From: Glandiceps talaboti
Lineage: Eukaryota > Hemichordata > Enteropneusta > Spengelidae
Assembly (NCBI RefSeq): GCF_964340395.1
Contig: NC_135549.1
Coordinates: 29,622,332-29,686,331 of the forward strand
Length of the DNA: 64,000 nt
Reading direction: 5' to 3'
Positions 1-13,400 of this stretch are shown piece after piece. Positions within the stretch are counted from its first letter, which is position 1, and each line of letters starts with the position of its first letter. Made by a program: the position numbers and the translations under genes. A model generated the notes under the pieces. The model worked only from the letters and a program-made list of their open reading frames with translations, had not been told where the DNA came from and did no database searches.

Positions 1-551
1 GCTTTGGACATGAAAACTGCGCCAACAACATGGCTGCCAGGCAGCCATATTGGATTGTATCACAACGAAAATTGATATGCACATGTATGTCACAGAACAC
101 TGTGCTAATGCCAACTTTGAATGAGATCTGTTCAAGTATGTCCGAGTTATGGCTTTGGACATGGAAAATTTGCAAATAAAATGGCTGCCAGGCAGCCATA
201 TTGGATCGTATCACGACAACAATGAATATGCACATGTATGTCATTAAACACTGTCCTAATAGCAACTTTGAATGAGATCTGTTCACGCATGTCTGAGTTA
301 TGGCTTTGGACAGGGAAAATTCGCAAATAAAATGGCTGCTAGGCGGCCATATTTGATCGTATCACAAAACAAATTGACGTGCATATGTATGCCATTGTAT
401 GTTGCCCCTGTACCAAGTTTGAAAAAAAATCGGTCCAGGCATCTCCAAGAAACGGCTGCGGAAGGATGGACGGATGCACGGACGGACGCACGGACAGACG
501 GAACCCAATCCATTAGTCCCTGTCCGGACTTCGTCTGGCGGGGACTAATCA
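1..551. repeat. Tandem ~151-bp dispersed repeat with ACGG-rich tail
   Basis: A unit starting GCTTTGGACA recurs at about 1, 152 and 303. Each copy carries an AATGGCTGC block and a GAATGAGATCTG block. The last copy runs into a CGGACGGACGCACGG-rich tail and ends GGCGGGGACTAATC near 551. A related AAATGGCTGCCAG stretch occurs near 60490, so it is a dispersed family. I see no coding exon here; the open frames are by-products of the repeat. Confidence 0.75.
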
Positions 552-679
552 CACAACCTGGGACTACATACTTTCAAGATACCCATAGTTCGTTTTTTTC
601 ATGAAAGCATTGAAACCAATCACAAGATTATGTCAAAAGTGGCTTAGTTTGTAAATATCATGGGTGGACATTGGCTCCC

Positions 680-840
680 TGTGATGTAGTGTTTAAAGAT
701 AAGGACGTACTAGCAGCTGAGATGTCACCAGTTCAAATCCCCAAGGACATTGAGGATTTTGTGTGACAAGCCCAAAGTGAGTGTTCTACAGACTCGATGG
801 TTAGCCTGGGTTGTATCACTTAACCATGTTTCACTCACAA
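680..840 (+). repeat. tRNA-derived SINE-like sequence
   Basis: A tRNA-like head (GTGATGTAGTGTTTAAAG) is followed about 45 bp later by a good pol III B box (GTTCAAATCCC near 733-743). The sequence does not fold as an intact tRNA, which fits an old SINE. A poly-G run (about 857-877) and a (TG)n tract (about 1085-1130) follow. Confidence 0.4.
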
Positions 841-1080
841 AATGAGTGTGAATTGGGGGGGGGGGGGGGGGGGGGGGTATTCCTGTTTAATGACTTGAGT
901 AGTCGGGAACAATGCTTCACATGGAACCCACAGGTGCTATGAGCTGCCATGCTTAGCTGACGCCAGGATGGACTGTGACTGACTAGGAAGGACTTGGCAA
1001 GACCACGGTGACATAACAGTGAGTGTGCAAAACAGCCCAGCCCTGTAACATAGTCCCAAACCTGAAGAAAATATGTAAGA

Positions 1081-1118
<38 letters not shown>

Positions 1119-1474
1119 TGTGTGAAATGAATGTAGAAACAACTCCTGTGAGCAATTCTCAGTACAAATTTGACTTAGAAATCTTTTAAGGTATTTGTAT
1201 ATGCTCATACAATCCTCCGTGCATATGTTTGTTTGTTGTTGTTTTTGTAATTTCTCCAGTGTGTGCAGCTGCCAACGTAACGTTCATCCTGATTGGCTAC
1301 TCAAAATCCTGAGATTCAAACGAGATGTTCTATTACACAGGGTCAGATGTAGGAAGGTGGCAATCACCCGGAATACGACAAATGACACAAAATGATGGAA
1401 ATAGAGGGAAATAAAGACATCTAGCTGCTTTCACAACATCAGATTTTAATGAGATTGACATGATAACTACCTAC

Positions 1475-4400
1475 CTGTTGTTTATCTGTAAGTCTCTGCA
1501 TAGACTCTTTATTAGGACTTGTACTAGGAGCTAGGAACCCCAGCAGTGCTTTCCATCCCGCCATTGCTGCAGTATCTACCACTGGAGACTCTGACGTCTG
1601 TGTTGGTTTCAAGACAGCTGAGTACGATATCACCCATGGACACCATGATCTATGCTCTGTTATCGGATTAAAGGCATCTTTTGGTATATCCTGTGTAAGG
1701 TATATTTTAGAGAGAAAACCTTGAAAAACGATGTTGTACTAACTATGGAATAATTCTGATTAATGGTAACAGGACAACTGCCCCCCGGACAATTGCCCCC
1801 TGACAATTGCCCCCGAAGGACAACTGCCCCCCGGACAATTGCCCCCGAAGGACAACTGCCCCCGGACAATTGCCCCCCGGACAACTGCCCCCGAAGGACA
1901 ACTGCCCCCCCAGACTACTGCCCCCGAACGAAAAAAAAAACTAGTATTATACAGATGTACGGGTTTGTCATTCATTAAAAAGTCACCGTCGGCAACTTAC
2001 GTTGTGGTTGCGCTGATTCACCGGCAATCATTTGGTTGATGACGACGTTGTTAAGTGCCTGCTCACGTTTCAGAATATTGAGAAATCGCCATATATTTGG
2101 GTGATGAGAAGCAACGTTGGCTTGCATTCTGCGGTGCCATCCCTCTATATTGTTGTTGGTTCTTGGTAACTCGTCGTTGACTCGTCTATTCATGTTCCAC
2201 ATTGTAATTGGGAAACGTGGGGGTCGTCGCCCGTTGCGTCTTGGTCTTCCAATGTAGTTACTTTTCTAATGTAGTTACTTTCAAAATAATCAACTACCTG
2301 CTCAGCATCATCTGGCATATTCTGAGCTAATGTCTCAAACGTATCAATCACTTCATCTTCAGGCACATACGCAATGCAAATTGCGGCGGTAAGTTAAATC
2401 ATCATGCCGACATTTATGAATGACGTAACAATTATCACAGATAACAATAGAGTAAAACATGTGAATGTAGTGAGTATAATGTACGCAAATTGCGGCGGTA
2501 AGTTAAATCATCATGTCGACATTTATGAATGACGTAACAATTATCACAGATAACAATAGAGTAAAACATGTGTATGTAGTGAGTATAATGTACGCAAGTT
2601 GCGGCGGTAAGTTAAATCATCATGTCGACATTTATGAATGACGTAACAATTATCACAGATAACAATAGAGTAAAACATGTGAATGTAGTGAGTTTAATGT
2701 ACGCAAGTTGCGGCGGTAAGTTAAATCATCATGTCGACATTTATGAATGACGTAACAATTATCACAGATAACAATAGAGTAAAACATGTGTATGTAGTGA
2801 GTATAATGTACGCAAGTTGCGGCGGTAAGTTAAATCATCATGCCGACATTTATGAATGACGTAACAATTATCACAGATAACAATAGAGTAAAACATGTGA
2901 ATGTAGTGAGTTTAATGTACGCAAATTGCGGCGGTAAGTTGCCGACGGTGACTTTTTAATGAATGACAAACCCGTACATCTGTAATACTAGTTTTTTTTC
3001 CGTTCGGGGGCAGTAGTCCGGGGGGCAGTTGTCCGGGGGGCAATTGTCCGGGGGGCAGTTGTCCTTCGGGGGCAATTGTCCGGGGGGCAGTTGTCCTTCG
3101 AGGGCAATTGTCCGGGGGCAATTGTCCGGGGGGCAGTTGTCCGGGGGGCAGTTGTCCTAGAATCCTGATTAATGCCCCCTCCAGACATATTTGTACTTTT
3201 AATTTAAGCGTATTTTAACTGTTTACCTACAATAATAATTATATATAATCTCCCGGTATTCCGAATGAGTGCTACGTCATCAAGGACGAATGATTCCCCT
3301 CATGTCGGCTGTATCGGCTCAGAGGGATACAGACATAGGGGAATCATGAGTCCGAGATGACGTAGCACGAATGAGAAATACCGGGAGATTATTTATTTAT
3401 CATATACATAGACCCACTATTTTTTTCTATTGTGACGACAATTTTAAACTAAAATATTCCGAAACTTACACTGAACTCACATCAATTTCACGAAATGATG
3501 GGGCTACAGCGCTCAGCTGTTCATTCAGTTTTCAGAATGTAGATGCCATTGCTACAGCTGTCATCGCTACTACTGAGATCAGTAAAATTACACCACAGAC
3601 TTTCAGGTAGAGCACATTTTGCCAACGACGGGACGTTTGTCAAGAGCAGTGATTAATTCTTTGATAAAATATCGACACTTTCATCAGAAAAAATGAGACA
3701 TATCGAGAGACTGACTAACGAACGGATGCCTACTAATACTACACCGGTTATGCATAGAACTCTGCTCAGAGTTATACACTAAAAACATCAACACTGGCAA
3801 GTTATAATGTTGAAAACATTGTGAAATTTTCAAAAATACATTGTCAAAAGATGTTCAAAAATTCTATCAATAGTTGACTTTAACGGACAACGATTTCACT
3901 GCGTTGCGCCACTATCACAACTGGAAGTTTTTAAGATGTTGATGTTAGCATGTCTATGTACGTTAGTGGCTAGTACGAAAGGCGATGTGTCCAAAAGAGG
4001 TGTATTTGTTCACTGTTTACACTGATGATGATGGTCGATGTTCGGCAAACCATGAATAGCAAGGAAACCATATTTTCAAACAACAACAACAACAACATCG
4101 CAACTGTACAGGTTGACAATGTTTACAAACAATTCAAAGTAGTTCCGACCATATTACTATAGTTTTATGTCAAAGTATAGTAATGTGAAATGTATCGATT
4201 TCATATTACTATACTTTGACGTCACACCCTGGGAATATGAGGGTCTATGTATATAATAAGAACTGTTAGCCCATCCCATGTACCAGAACAACATGCTATA
4301 AGCATCATTCATCCCACTAGCAATTAAATTACACAATTAACAGACAGGCCTCGACTTTAGCTCTAAATGCATGCTCACATATTTAGCTGTGGCCACTTTT

Positions 4401-7400
4401 TTAAAGCCCACACTTTTCGAGTTGTTGTCATTCTTTTACTCTGATTATGTACGTATTGTGATTGTGAAAGTCTTGCTTTTATATACTTGTTTTGATTGTT
4501 GTTATTTACTCGTTTAAATTGTTTTTATGGCAGACACTGAAATTTCCAGATAAGGATCAATAAAGTTGTATTGTATTGCATTGCATTGTATTATATTGTA
4601 TCTATTAATTTCAAAGTTCAACATTCAAAGAAGAACCGTAATTCTGAAGTGATGGGTAGCACTTTATTTCTAACTATATTTCTAGGAGGCATGGTTCGCA
4701 GTTTATACAGGATTATTTCCAATAATTTCAGTGTGTTACTTGACTAGCTCGACCAGACTAGTGTTTACCACGTCCAAAATAATCCTGTCTGACTTATCCC
4801 ACAACAGAGATAGGGATGATTCTTCAACTTCAATTCTTGAATTTGTTATTTTGATATCACATCAATAAACAACTGATGCATGTCTTGGTAGTGAAGCATA
4901 CTTTACCAAGTAACTTTCTATTGCCTTTACTTCTGTGATTAATTAACATTCTAATTAGAAAGGGCTGCAGTTACACAAAATTACTCTCTTTTTTGAAGTG
5001 GGGGGGGGGGGGGATTGTTTCATGACTAAAGCAAACCATTTAATCAAGCAAAACAGCCAAATGCTGTTAACTGGAGATTAATTTTGTTTATTGTGTATGG
5101 CTTTGATGAAAGTTGATAGATAGTTTACTAGTAAATGACAACTGAATGTGAATTTTTGAAGAAATCACTTCAAAAATAGATACAGATAGGTAAGATATAA
5201 ACTGATGGGAATCACACATATAAAATTGAAATCACCATAGTTGAAAACTTACAAGTTTCCTTTTCTTGGTCATGGGCTCTGTCTTTTCATCTGTCTTAGT
5301 CTGTACACTGCTGTCCACTACTACTCCACTGTCATCTTCAATACTAGACTTACTTTGCAACTGATTAAAATTCCAAACTCCTACCTGACGTCGACAATAC
5401 TGGCATGACAGGATTGGAAAACTGGATGACTCTGAAGAACTGAGTAACAGACATAAACTCAAAGTTACAAGGTAGTGAGTGGCTCTGAAGAACTGAGTAA
5501 CAGACAGACACAAACTCAAAGTTACATGGTAGTGGATGACTGAAGAACTGAGTAACAGACACAAACTCAAAGTTACAAGGTAGTGGGTGGCTCTGAAGAA
5601 CTAAGTAACAGACACAAACTCAAAGTTACAAGGTAGTGAGTGGCTCTGAAGAACTGAGTAACAGACAGACACAAACTCAAAGTTACATGGTAGTGGATGA
5701 CTGAAGAACTGAGTAACAGACACAAACTCAAAGTTACAAGGTAGTGGGTGGCTCTGAAGAACTAAGTAACAGACACAAAATAAAAGTTACAAGGTAGTGG
5801 GTGGCTCTGAAGAACTAAATAACAGACAAACATTATTCTGACCATGGTTGCAACATAAAGTTACATACACATCCCTTATAGGTGCTTGAAATTTGTGCCA
5901 GGTTTGGTTGAATTGAGTTGTGGGTGTCAGATATAGGAGTATATACATAATATAGAGACTGAAGGACAGACAGACATATGTCATGCCTATAGCATCCTCT
6001 GGCAAGGTCTGCTACATCAATAATAAGCAATCTGGCCTGTACAAGGTCTACCGACAGGTTCTACATCATTCAAATTAATGTCTGCCATACCCTCAATATT
6101 GATTAGTTCTGCAGCATGTTCATGTAATGGGCCAGGGTGTGCTAACGTTATCTTTGATTGGTTCTACATTATCATGTAACTTTAATCACCCCTCTCTCTC
6201 TCTATAAGGGGGTATTTGTTTGTACATGGAAAACTACAAGTTGAGAAAAACAGTTTTGAAAGCAGCTATAGGCTAAACATCTACAAAATAATGCAAATGT
6301 TACCATAACCTTACCATTGATTGGTTGGTTGGTTGGTTGGTTGTACACCTTGTAAATGTAAAAGCTGCTGTAACCTTACCATTGATTGGTTGTACACCAT
6401 GTAAATGTAAAAGCTGCTGTAACCTTACCACTGATTGGTTGTACACCATGTAATTGTAAAAGCTGCTGTAACCTTACCATTGGTTGGTTGTACACCATGT
6501 AAATGTAAAAAGCTGCTGTAACCTTACCATTGATTGGTTGGTTGGTAGGTTGGTTGTACACCATGTAAATGTTAAAGCTGCTGTATGTAACCTTACCTGG
6601 TAAACCAACCACAGAGAGCCAATAAACAAGCCACAGTGTGCACGCTGGTGTCTTCATTGTGTTCCTGCTGGTTTGTTACATCACTGTCACTGTCATCTTC
6701 TAGAAGTTTTAGTAACATCTGGATAACACCTTCAATTGTCTCTGTAGTAATCTGTGTACAAAGTTTCAACCCATAGAATGTTAAACAGTAAATGGGTTCT
6801 CTGTAGGGGTCTTTATCTGAACATTGCATCAATACATTCTACTAATGCTCTACTCAAATTAAAAAAAACAAATTAAGTAAATTCGACATTAAATTGAAAT
6901 AATTTCAGCAGTCCCCTACATCAAGTTGGACTGTTACCAGCCAATTTGATGCGCCACTGACGCACACAATTTCTAGTGATGCACCAAAATTTGATGTTCC
7001 CCTATTCACAGTCACTCGGGACTGTGCCCTATCTCTTACTGTGTGGTGACTCGCAAAAAATGACACTTTTTATCATTCTGACCCACAACAACAAAATTTG
7101 GCTATCATTAGAGGGCAGACTGATTGTTGGTTTTTGTAATACTGTAGTTCAAAGTTGACATGTTGATTTTGAACAAAGCACCATAGATCAAATTTTGATA
7201 TACAATATTAAGTTTATTCAAATTGGGCTTACTGTTGCACATATTTGAGAATGGAGTGGGTATTTACTACTTTTTTCATTTTACTAAAAAGTTCAGTATA
7301 CTCCTTAGGTTTGTGTTAAAGAATAAATAATAATAATAATAATAATTTATTTATAAAGCGTCAGTATCCACAAAAAATGTGATCAAAGACGCTGTAAGCA

Positions 7401-10400
7401 ATTCATACAATACAAATATCAGTTAAAAAGCAGTTTTAAAAAGTAAAGTTTTTACATTGGATTTAAAAGCAGATAAGGTAAGTGACTGACAGATGTTGAG
7501 TGGGAGATTATTCCAGAGAGTGGAAAAAAGAAGAAAATAAACTTTCACGGTCACTGGATTGAAACAAAATAGAAATGTATTTTATCAAGAAGATGCATAC
7601 TAGAGATTACACAAACCATTTATGATGCCCTTTTTGGTTCTACATTGTTCAGAGAGAACACTTTTTCAAAACAACTGTGAAACCATCCCCCCTGGACTCA
7701 TACAAAAGACATTGACCTAGTTAATCCAAACAATGGATAACCTATTGTTATTATCAGTCAATACAAACTTTTCAAGTTCAGTGTGCATTCAGGTGTACTC
7801 ATTATTGCTTTCATGTGCAAATCACTTCATTTGCATATCAACACCAGAAGAGTTCCAGTATGCTTGTATACACTGTATATACCACTATATGTAAATATCG
7901 TTCAATGTTGTGAAAAACATCATTGTTTGAGTTCACATGTTTTGTAAGTTCCCACTTCCAGTCAAGTGCATTCCTGAACTACACAATTGTACTGTGTTAC
8001 TATACTGAATAGTTATCCCTTCAGGCCATTAACAGACTTCTAAAGGTGAATTTATCTATGTCAAATCATAGGATCTATGGCCAAACTTGTTATTTTCATT
8101 TCAGAATCTCTCAATAAAACAAACTGTCAGTCCAACTGTACTTTGTACTCGTCATGGGTTGTCTCTATTTTCATTTCAATATTCTAAGTACAGTCACTCT
8201 GCCAACTCTTAGTACCTGTAACTTGTAAGGCCAGAAAAAATTAAAAAGCTGTTCAACGGGCAACCTAACCCATTACATTGGGTAGGTAGGCTAATTTTTT
8301 TGATTTTTTTTTTACAATGTTGGACAAGGATGTAAAAAGAAGCCATGTATAATGATGGCAAAACATTTCAAATTGAGTATATATAGTACTTATTAGGTAA
8401 TTTTGCTCTTGTAATTTGTCTGTATGGCAATTGATTTCCGTCAGTTGTACAGTTAGGAAATGTACACAATTTACAGTTAAACAAATTTTGTAGCTCATCT
8501 CACCCTCTCCTGTCGAAAATTGTTCAGACCCGCCAAATTTATTCTCAACAACATGTGACCTATATGTATGTGTATACAATTGTAGCAATTCGTAGCGTGT
8601 GCAGAAGTACAGGAAATCAAACGAGTGTTATGCTTTGATATGCCTGGGTGGTAAAATTCTGCTTCAGGTAACAAAAACTCTGAGAAATTTATCAAACAGA
8701 GATGGACAGGTGTTGTGGTATCACTACGTGGAATTATCATTGATTATTGATATACATGTATACTGTATAATACTGGCTGTGGCGTGAACCTAAATCAGAG
8801 GCACCTGATGTTATTTAGTGTCAATATATGTCAATTGTTGTTGTCTGTGGTTTGGTGTGAGAAGACTTTTTGGCACCTTCAAAGTCAGTTTTCAATGTCC
8901 ACTACTGATAACACGATGTTCTGATCGATTGGCAGCATTTCTAGACAACTGTTGAAAGGGTTGTATCAATACAGGTACCGGGTAGTAGGCATAACATGGA
9001 ACTTTTTGAAAGGTTCACTCTGATTGTCTGTAGCCTATATTGTTAAAACAATTCTGCACATGTATGCGATTCAAATTGATAGGACCTTTGCGATGTAGCT
9101 TCAAGTCAACAGATGTTCAATCCACTTTAACATATCACCTGATATTCAATCCGCTTTAACATATCACAGCTTCATATCGTCTGATATTCAAGCAGAGATA
9201 CATGTCATGTATGGAATGAATCTCTTTAACCTGCAAAATATCAAATTATTTCAACACTTTGTTTGAAAGAATACTTACTTTACTTTCAATACTGCATGTT
9301 TCCAGCTTGGGAAGTTTATGTTTAAGCTGTGCTAATGCTAAAGATCTTGTTTTAAAATCTTTTTGTGCTTCGGATTGACTCAATAATGGTATTGATAAAA
9401 AGAAATCTGAAATTAAAAAATATTGACATGAATCACTGACAGTTTACATTTACTCCAACACACACACACACACGCACGCACACACGCACGCACGCACACA
9501 CACACACACACGCACGCACGCACGCACGCACACACGCACACACACACACACACACGCACACACACTCCCATTCACACATGTATAGACACATACCAACACT
9601 TTCATACACCTGTACAAATGTATACATGTACAAACACACAGCCAACTGTAGTGTTAGAAGAAATTGAAACATTTTAAAGAAAGTACACTGTAGCTATCAT
9701 TCTTATTTGTAAAGAGGTGAACATAACATGTCACACATTCAATCTGTAACAAATCCATCCTATTAACTAATTTGAGTAAATCTTGCATACATGTCTATCC
9801 ATGGGAGAAGTGGGTGTTTTATTTGAGCAACAACTTTAAGACATGTTAAAGTAAACAAGTGAAAATTTCATGAAAAAATTGCTCTTCACAGCATCATTGA
9901 TTCAAAGTACATGATTGTGCAATGAAAGTGAATCACATTACTTGCAGCAGTATCCATTCAAAATGTACACAACAAACACCACTCTCACTATGGGTTCTGG
10001 AGAGCAGTTTCATGATTTTACATCAACTACAATTACTTGTGATTTCAGAGAAATGTCAAATTGATCATTCAGTGCCTTTTAGAAGGTAACTTAGCAATGT
10101 GCTATTACATGTACTATGATGACATTTGAAAGTTTTGTCCAAGAGAATCACTATGAGAAACACAAGAAGAATGGACCAAAGAGGAGTACATGTATGTATA
10201 ATATATACAAACCTGGACTAGGACTGTCTGACCAAGCACATATATTAGAATGGGCTTTACTCAAAGCAGCTTTTAAGTCTTCAAACCTCTTGGCATCTAC
10301 ACATGATGAGATCATGGGAGATAATCAATACTTTGATGGTCAGGCCCAACTACACATGTACATCATGCAAATATTTGTGATAAACAATTTCTAGAATACG

Positions 10401-13400
10401 TACCAAAGTTGCAAGTTTTATTGAATGTCTACGATGTATATTATTACAAGTCACTGAAAGAAGTACATGTACAATTGTAGTTACTGTTAAATAAAAGAAA
10501 TCACTGAAATCAATGATATAGTGAATTGTATATGAATAGCCCCATCTATAGAAGGTATGACAAATCCTTAGGATTCAGGAAGGTTTGTGGACTGTGTAGA
10601 TAGGCATGTCCTGAAACTGTCCTAACTTAGGACACCTCCAACATGTTTCCTGGAAGCCACTAGTGTCCTATGTACTGTACGGACTCATTTTGTTGACATC
10701 TACACCATTACATATACCTTCCTATGAATAGACATAAACCTTGTCTACCTCTGGTACATGTAGGACTAGTGACTGACTGATGTGGGACATCCTACATCTA
10801 GATGGGGCTAATATTATAGGAAAACAACAACTTGTGGACCATACCTTCTGTGTACTTGAGTTGCAAAAATAATTACTAACACTGAATCACGCATCTTTCA
10901 AATTTGGTGTTGGTATATTTATTGTGTTGGTTGTAGAGATTGGACATGAAGCAGGGTCACAGAATTGCTTAGAGGGCACAATGTATTCTGTAACTTAAGG
11001 TATGTCATGATGGGACCCCTCATGTATTGGCCAATCCCTTTCACTTTAACCGCACAGCCAATGCGGGCTGGGTGACATGATGTACTAGTATCTTACAATC
11101 TTATCTGGACACACTGCTACTCAAGTCAATAACTACTCACACAATTCAGATTCCCAGGCATTGGGTAATCAGTGTATGTTTTACAAACAAACAACATTGT
11201 ATATGTACTCACATAATTCAGATTCCCAGGCATTTGGCAGTGTTGCACAAACAATCTCTTTACAACTCACACACTTCAATACATCAGTCTCTAGGTTTTG
11301 CCAGCCATACTGAGCACATCTCAGAGGAGATATTTCTACAGGCTTGGCAAACCATGTAAATGCTTATACCTTGGTCAAGGAAATGTACACATGTAAAGTG
11401 TCAAATACAATACAAACAAATTATCATCTATGTTCATCTACAAAAAAAATACTTTGACAATACGGATGAGTTTTTGAGGTAAAAAAACTGATTTTGTGAA
11501 CTTGTTTTTCCCATCTGGTATATTCACAATTGGTTAAAATTCTGATCAGAGTTTGAATCTGATGGTCTTGGGCAATCTGATTAAAATCTGATGGGCAGGT
11601 ACATGTTGAAATTGCATCTTCAATGCTTCTCAACAAATGACGACATACATGCATAAAGGATATAAGGCCAAAAAAAAATGATTGCTTCTGGTCAAAGCAT
11701 GCATCACTTAAATACCCTCTCGTAGGTCTTTTTGTTAGTGTGTTGTCCAGCCCATGCTATCTGAAGATTCGTGGGGATGCACACTGTACTTCAATGAAGA
11801 CAACTGCAGAGCCATGAATCATGAAAGCAAATGACATCTGCCCAATATACACACTTGCTCTAAAGTACTAAATAAAAGGAACAGTAACTGCCATAAATAG
11901 TAGACTGAGTGACGTTTTTGTTGAGAATAAAAACAAAAAAATTGCATCGTCGCACCATTTTAGACAAACTGTTCTGACCAGAAACAATTCATTTTTTTTG
12001 GCCTAACGGTACATGTATGTGAAAGAAATCAAGCTGATTCCTACATCACATTTTAATCAGTTTGTGTTTGGGAAAGTACTGTCTTATCAGGGGAGCAATG
12101 AGAATTAAAATATGTGTAGGATCATTTTAAACTTTTTTTTCAAGAACAACTTTCGAACTCAGCCAGAGAACTGTTTCTCAAACCTAAATTGTTGAGGAAT
12201 GATCCTATCACTATAGTGTGTTTATTAGTGTTATTAGTAATATAAATATCTGGTGGTGTTTTTGGGGGGTTTGGGGGCTTTTTTCTCTTTAGAAGTTTCT
12301 GATTTTGTAAGTTGATTTATTTAATTTGAACAACTTCAGTCATTATAGTTTGATATGCAATTGACACTTGATATCGAGTAGCTAGGCTCGATTAATTTTC
12401 TCACAACTATTTCTCACCCACAACTTGAAATAATTTTCCAAAAAAGGATGTTACTGTTCATTTGTTATTTGTATGTTTATCTCTTTTGTGGGAACTAAAT
12501 TTCAAACTTAAATAGGCCATTCCAGACTGCAAACAGGAAATTTAGAATACAGCGCTCTCGCTCATATTGGTGGTATCATCACCTCATTATACTGCTTTGT
12601 CTCTTGGTATTCTACATAGAAGTGTAAATCAAGGATGTTTTTCATATTGTTGCCATCGAGGAAAGCAGCAGTGCTTAAACCGAGTAACGTATACCATGTA
12701 TACCCCCAAGGTACACACAGATGGGAAGTAGAGCACCACCATTTTGGAAAGGCCTATTCAATTATTTGAAATCAACCTACATGTATGACTCAACCTACGA
12801 GTGTAGGGTAGATAAACCTACGTGAGTTCTCCTGTTTTTCTAGTATAAAATTCTACCAGTGTTTGCTGGGTTCCCAATTTGTTTTTAAGGGTCATATTAA
12901 AGTAGGCAAAGTAGTGCCAGTTCCCTACCAGTGTTTTTGTAAAGGACACAGTGAGATGATAGTAGGTACTACTGGTACAAACTATACACACCTGAGTTCC
13001 CAAGGTATGGTATGGTGGTCCAACAAACTCAAAGAGATGTCTATAAAAATTGAACACATTTCCCTCTTCTGTTACAGAGGCTCCCAAACCTTAGGTTAGC
13101 AAAAACATGCATGAAACATTATAATAAAGGATATTGAGAAAGTTTCTACTCTGGCAAAATAAGCTTCTCTATTTCTGGGTTGAAATGATCTGGATGTTTC
13201 CTGAACTGTCTCCTCCTGGTTTCTGAATATAACAAAATGGTAAAAATTGATGACAGTCATCTTAAAATACACAGTGGTTGTCAGTAATGCCTTCTGATTG
13301 ATGACATGATCTGTACATTTTCATGTCATTACACCCTGTAAATTTCTACATATCAATCCCCCTGTCTCAGCTCCTACACTTCATCACTTGTTATAATTTG

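Noticed and set aside
1297-1308. A 12-nt terminal exon (D-F-E-stop) for ZC3HC1
   Set aside because: The acceptor (GAATCTCAG) is acceptable, but vertebrate ZC3HC1 ends in a longer basic tail; too short to support without RNA.
1763-1978. Proline-rich repeat peptides ([16 protein letters not shown]) on both strands at 1.8 and 3.0 kb
   Set aside because: They are translations of the transposon's inverted-repeat arrays; both strands and both copies give similar frames, with no start context or exons.
2373-2935. Regular 109-bp repeats suggestive of a CRISPR array
   Set aside because: The units are directly adjacent with no unique spacers, far longer than CRISPR repeats, and lie inside a eukaryotic transposon.
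5232-5570. Leucine/serine-rich open frames on the minus strand through the intron 6 array
   Set aside because: Only 5421-5253 is exon; the rest is read-through of the minisatellite before the acceptor.
6376-6657. Open frame with repeated GKVTAAF and VYNQP units
   Set aside because: It is the translated donor-side minisatellite joined to the end of exon 6; the repeats are DNA slippage.
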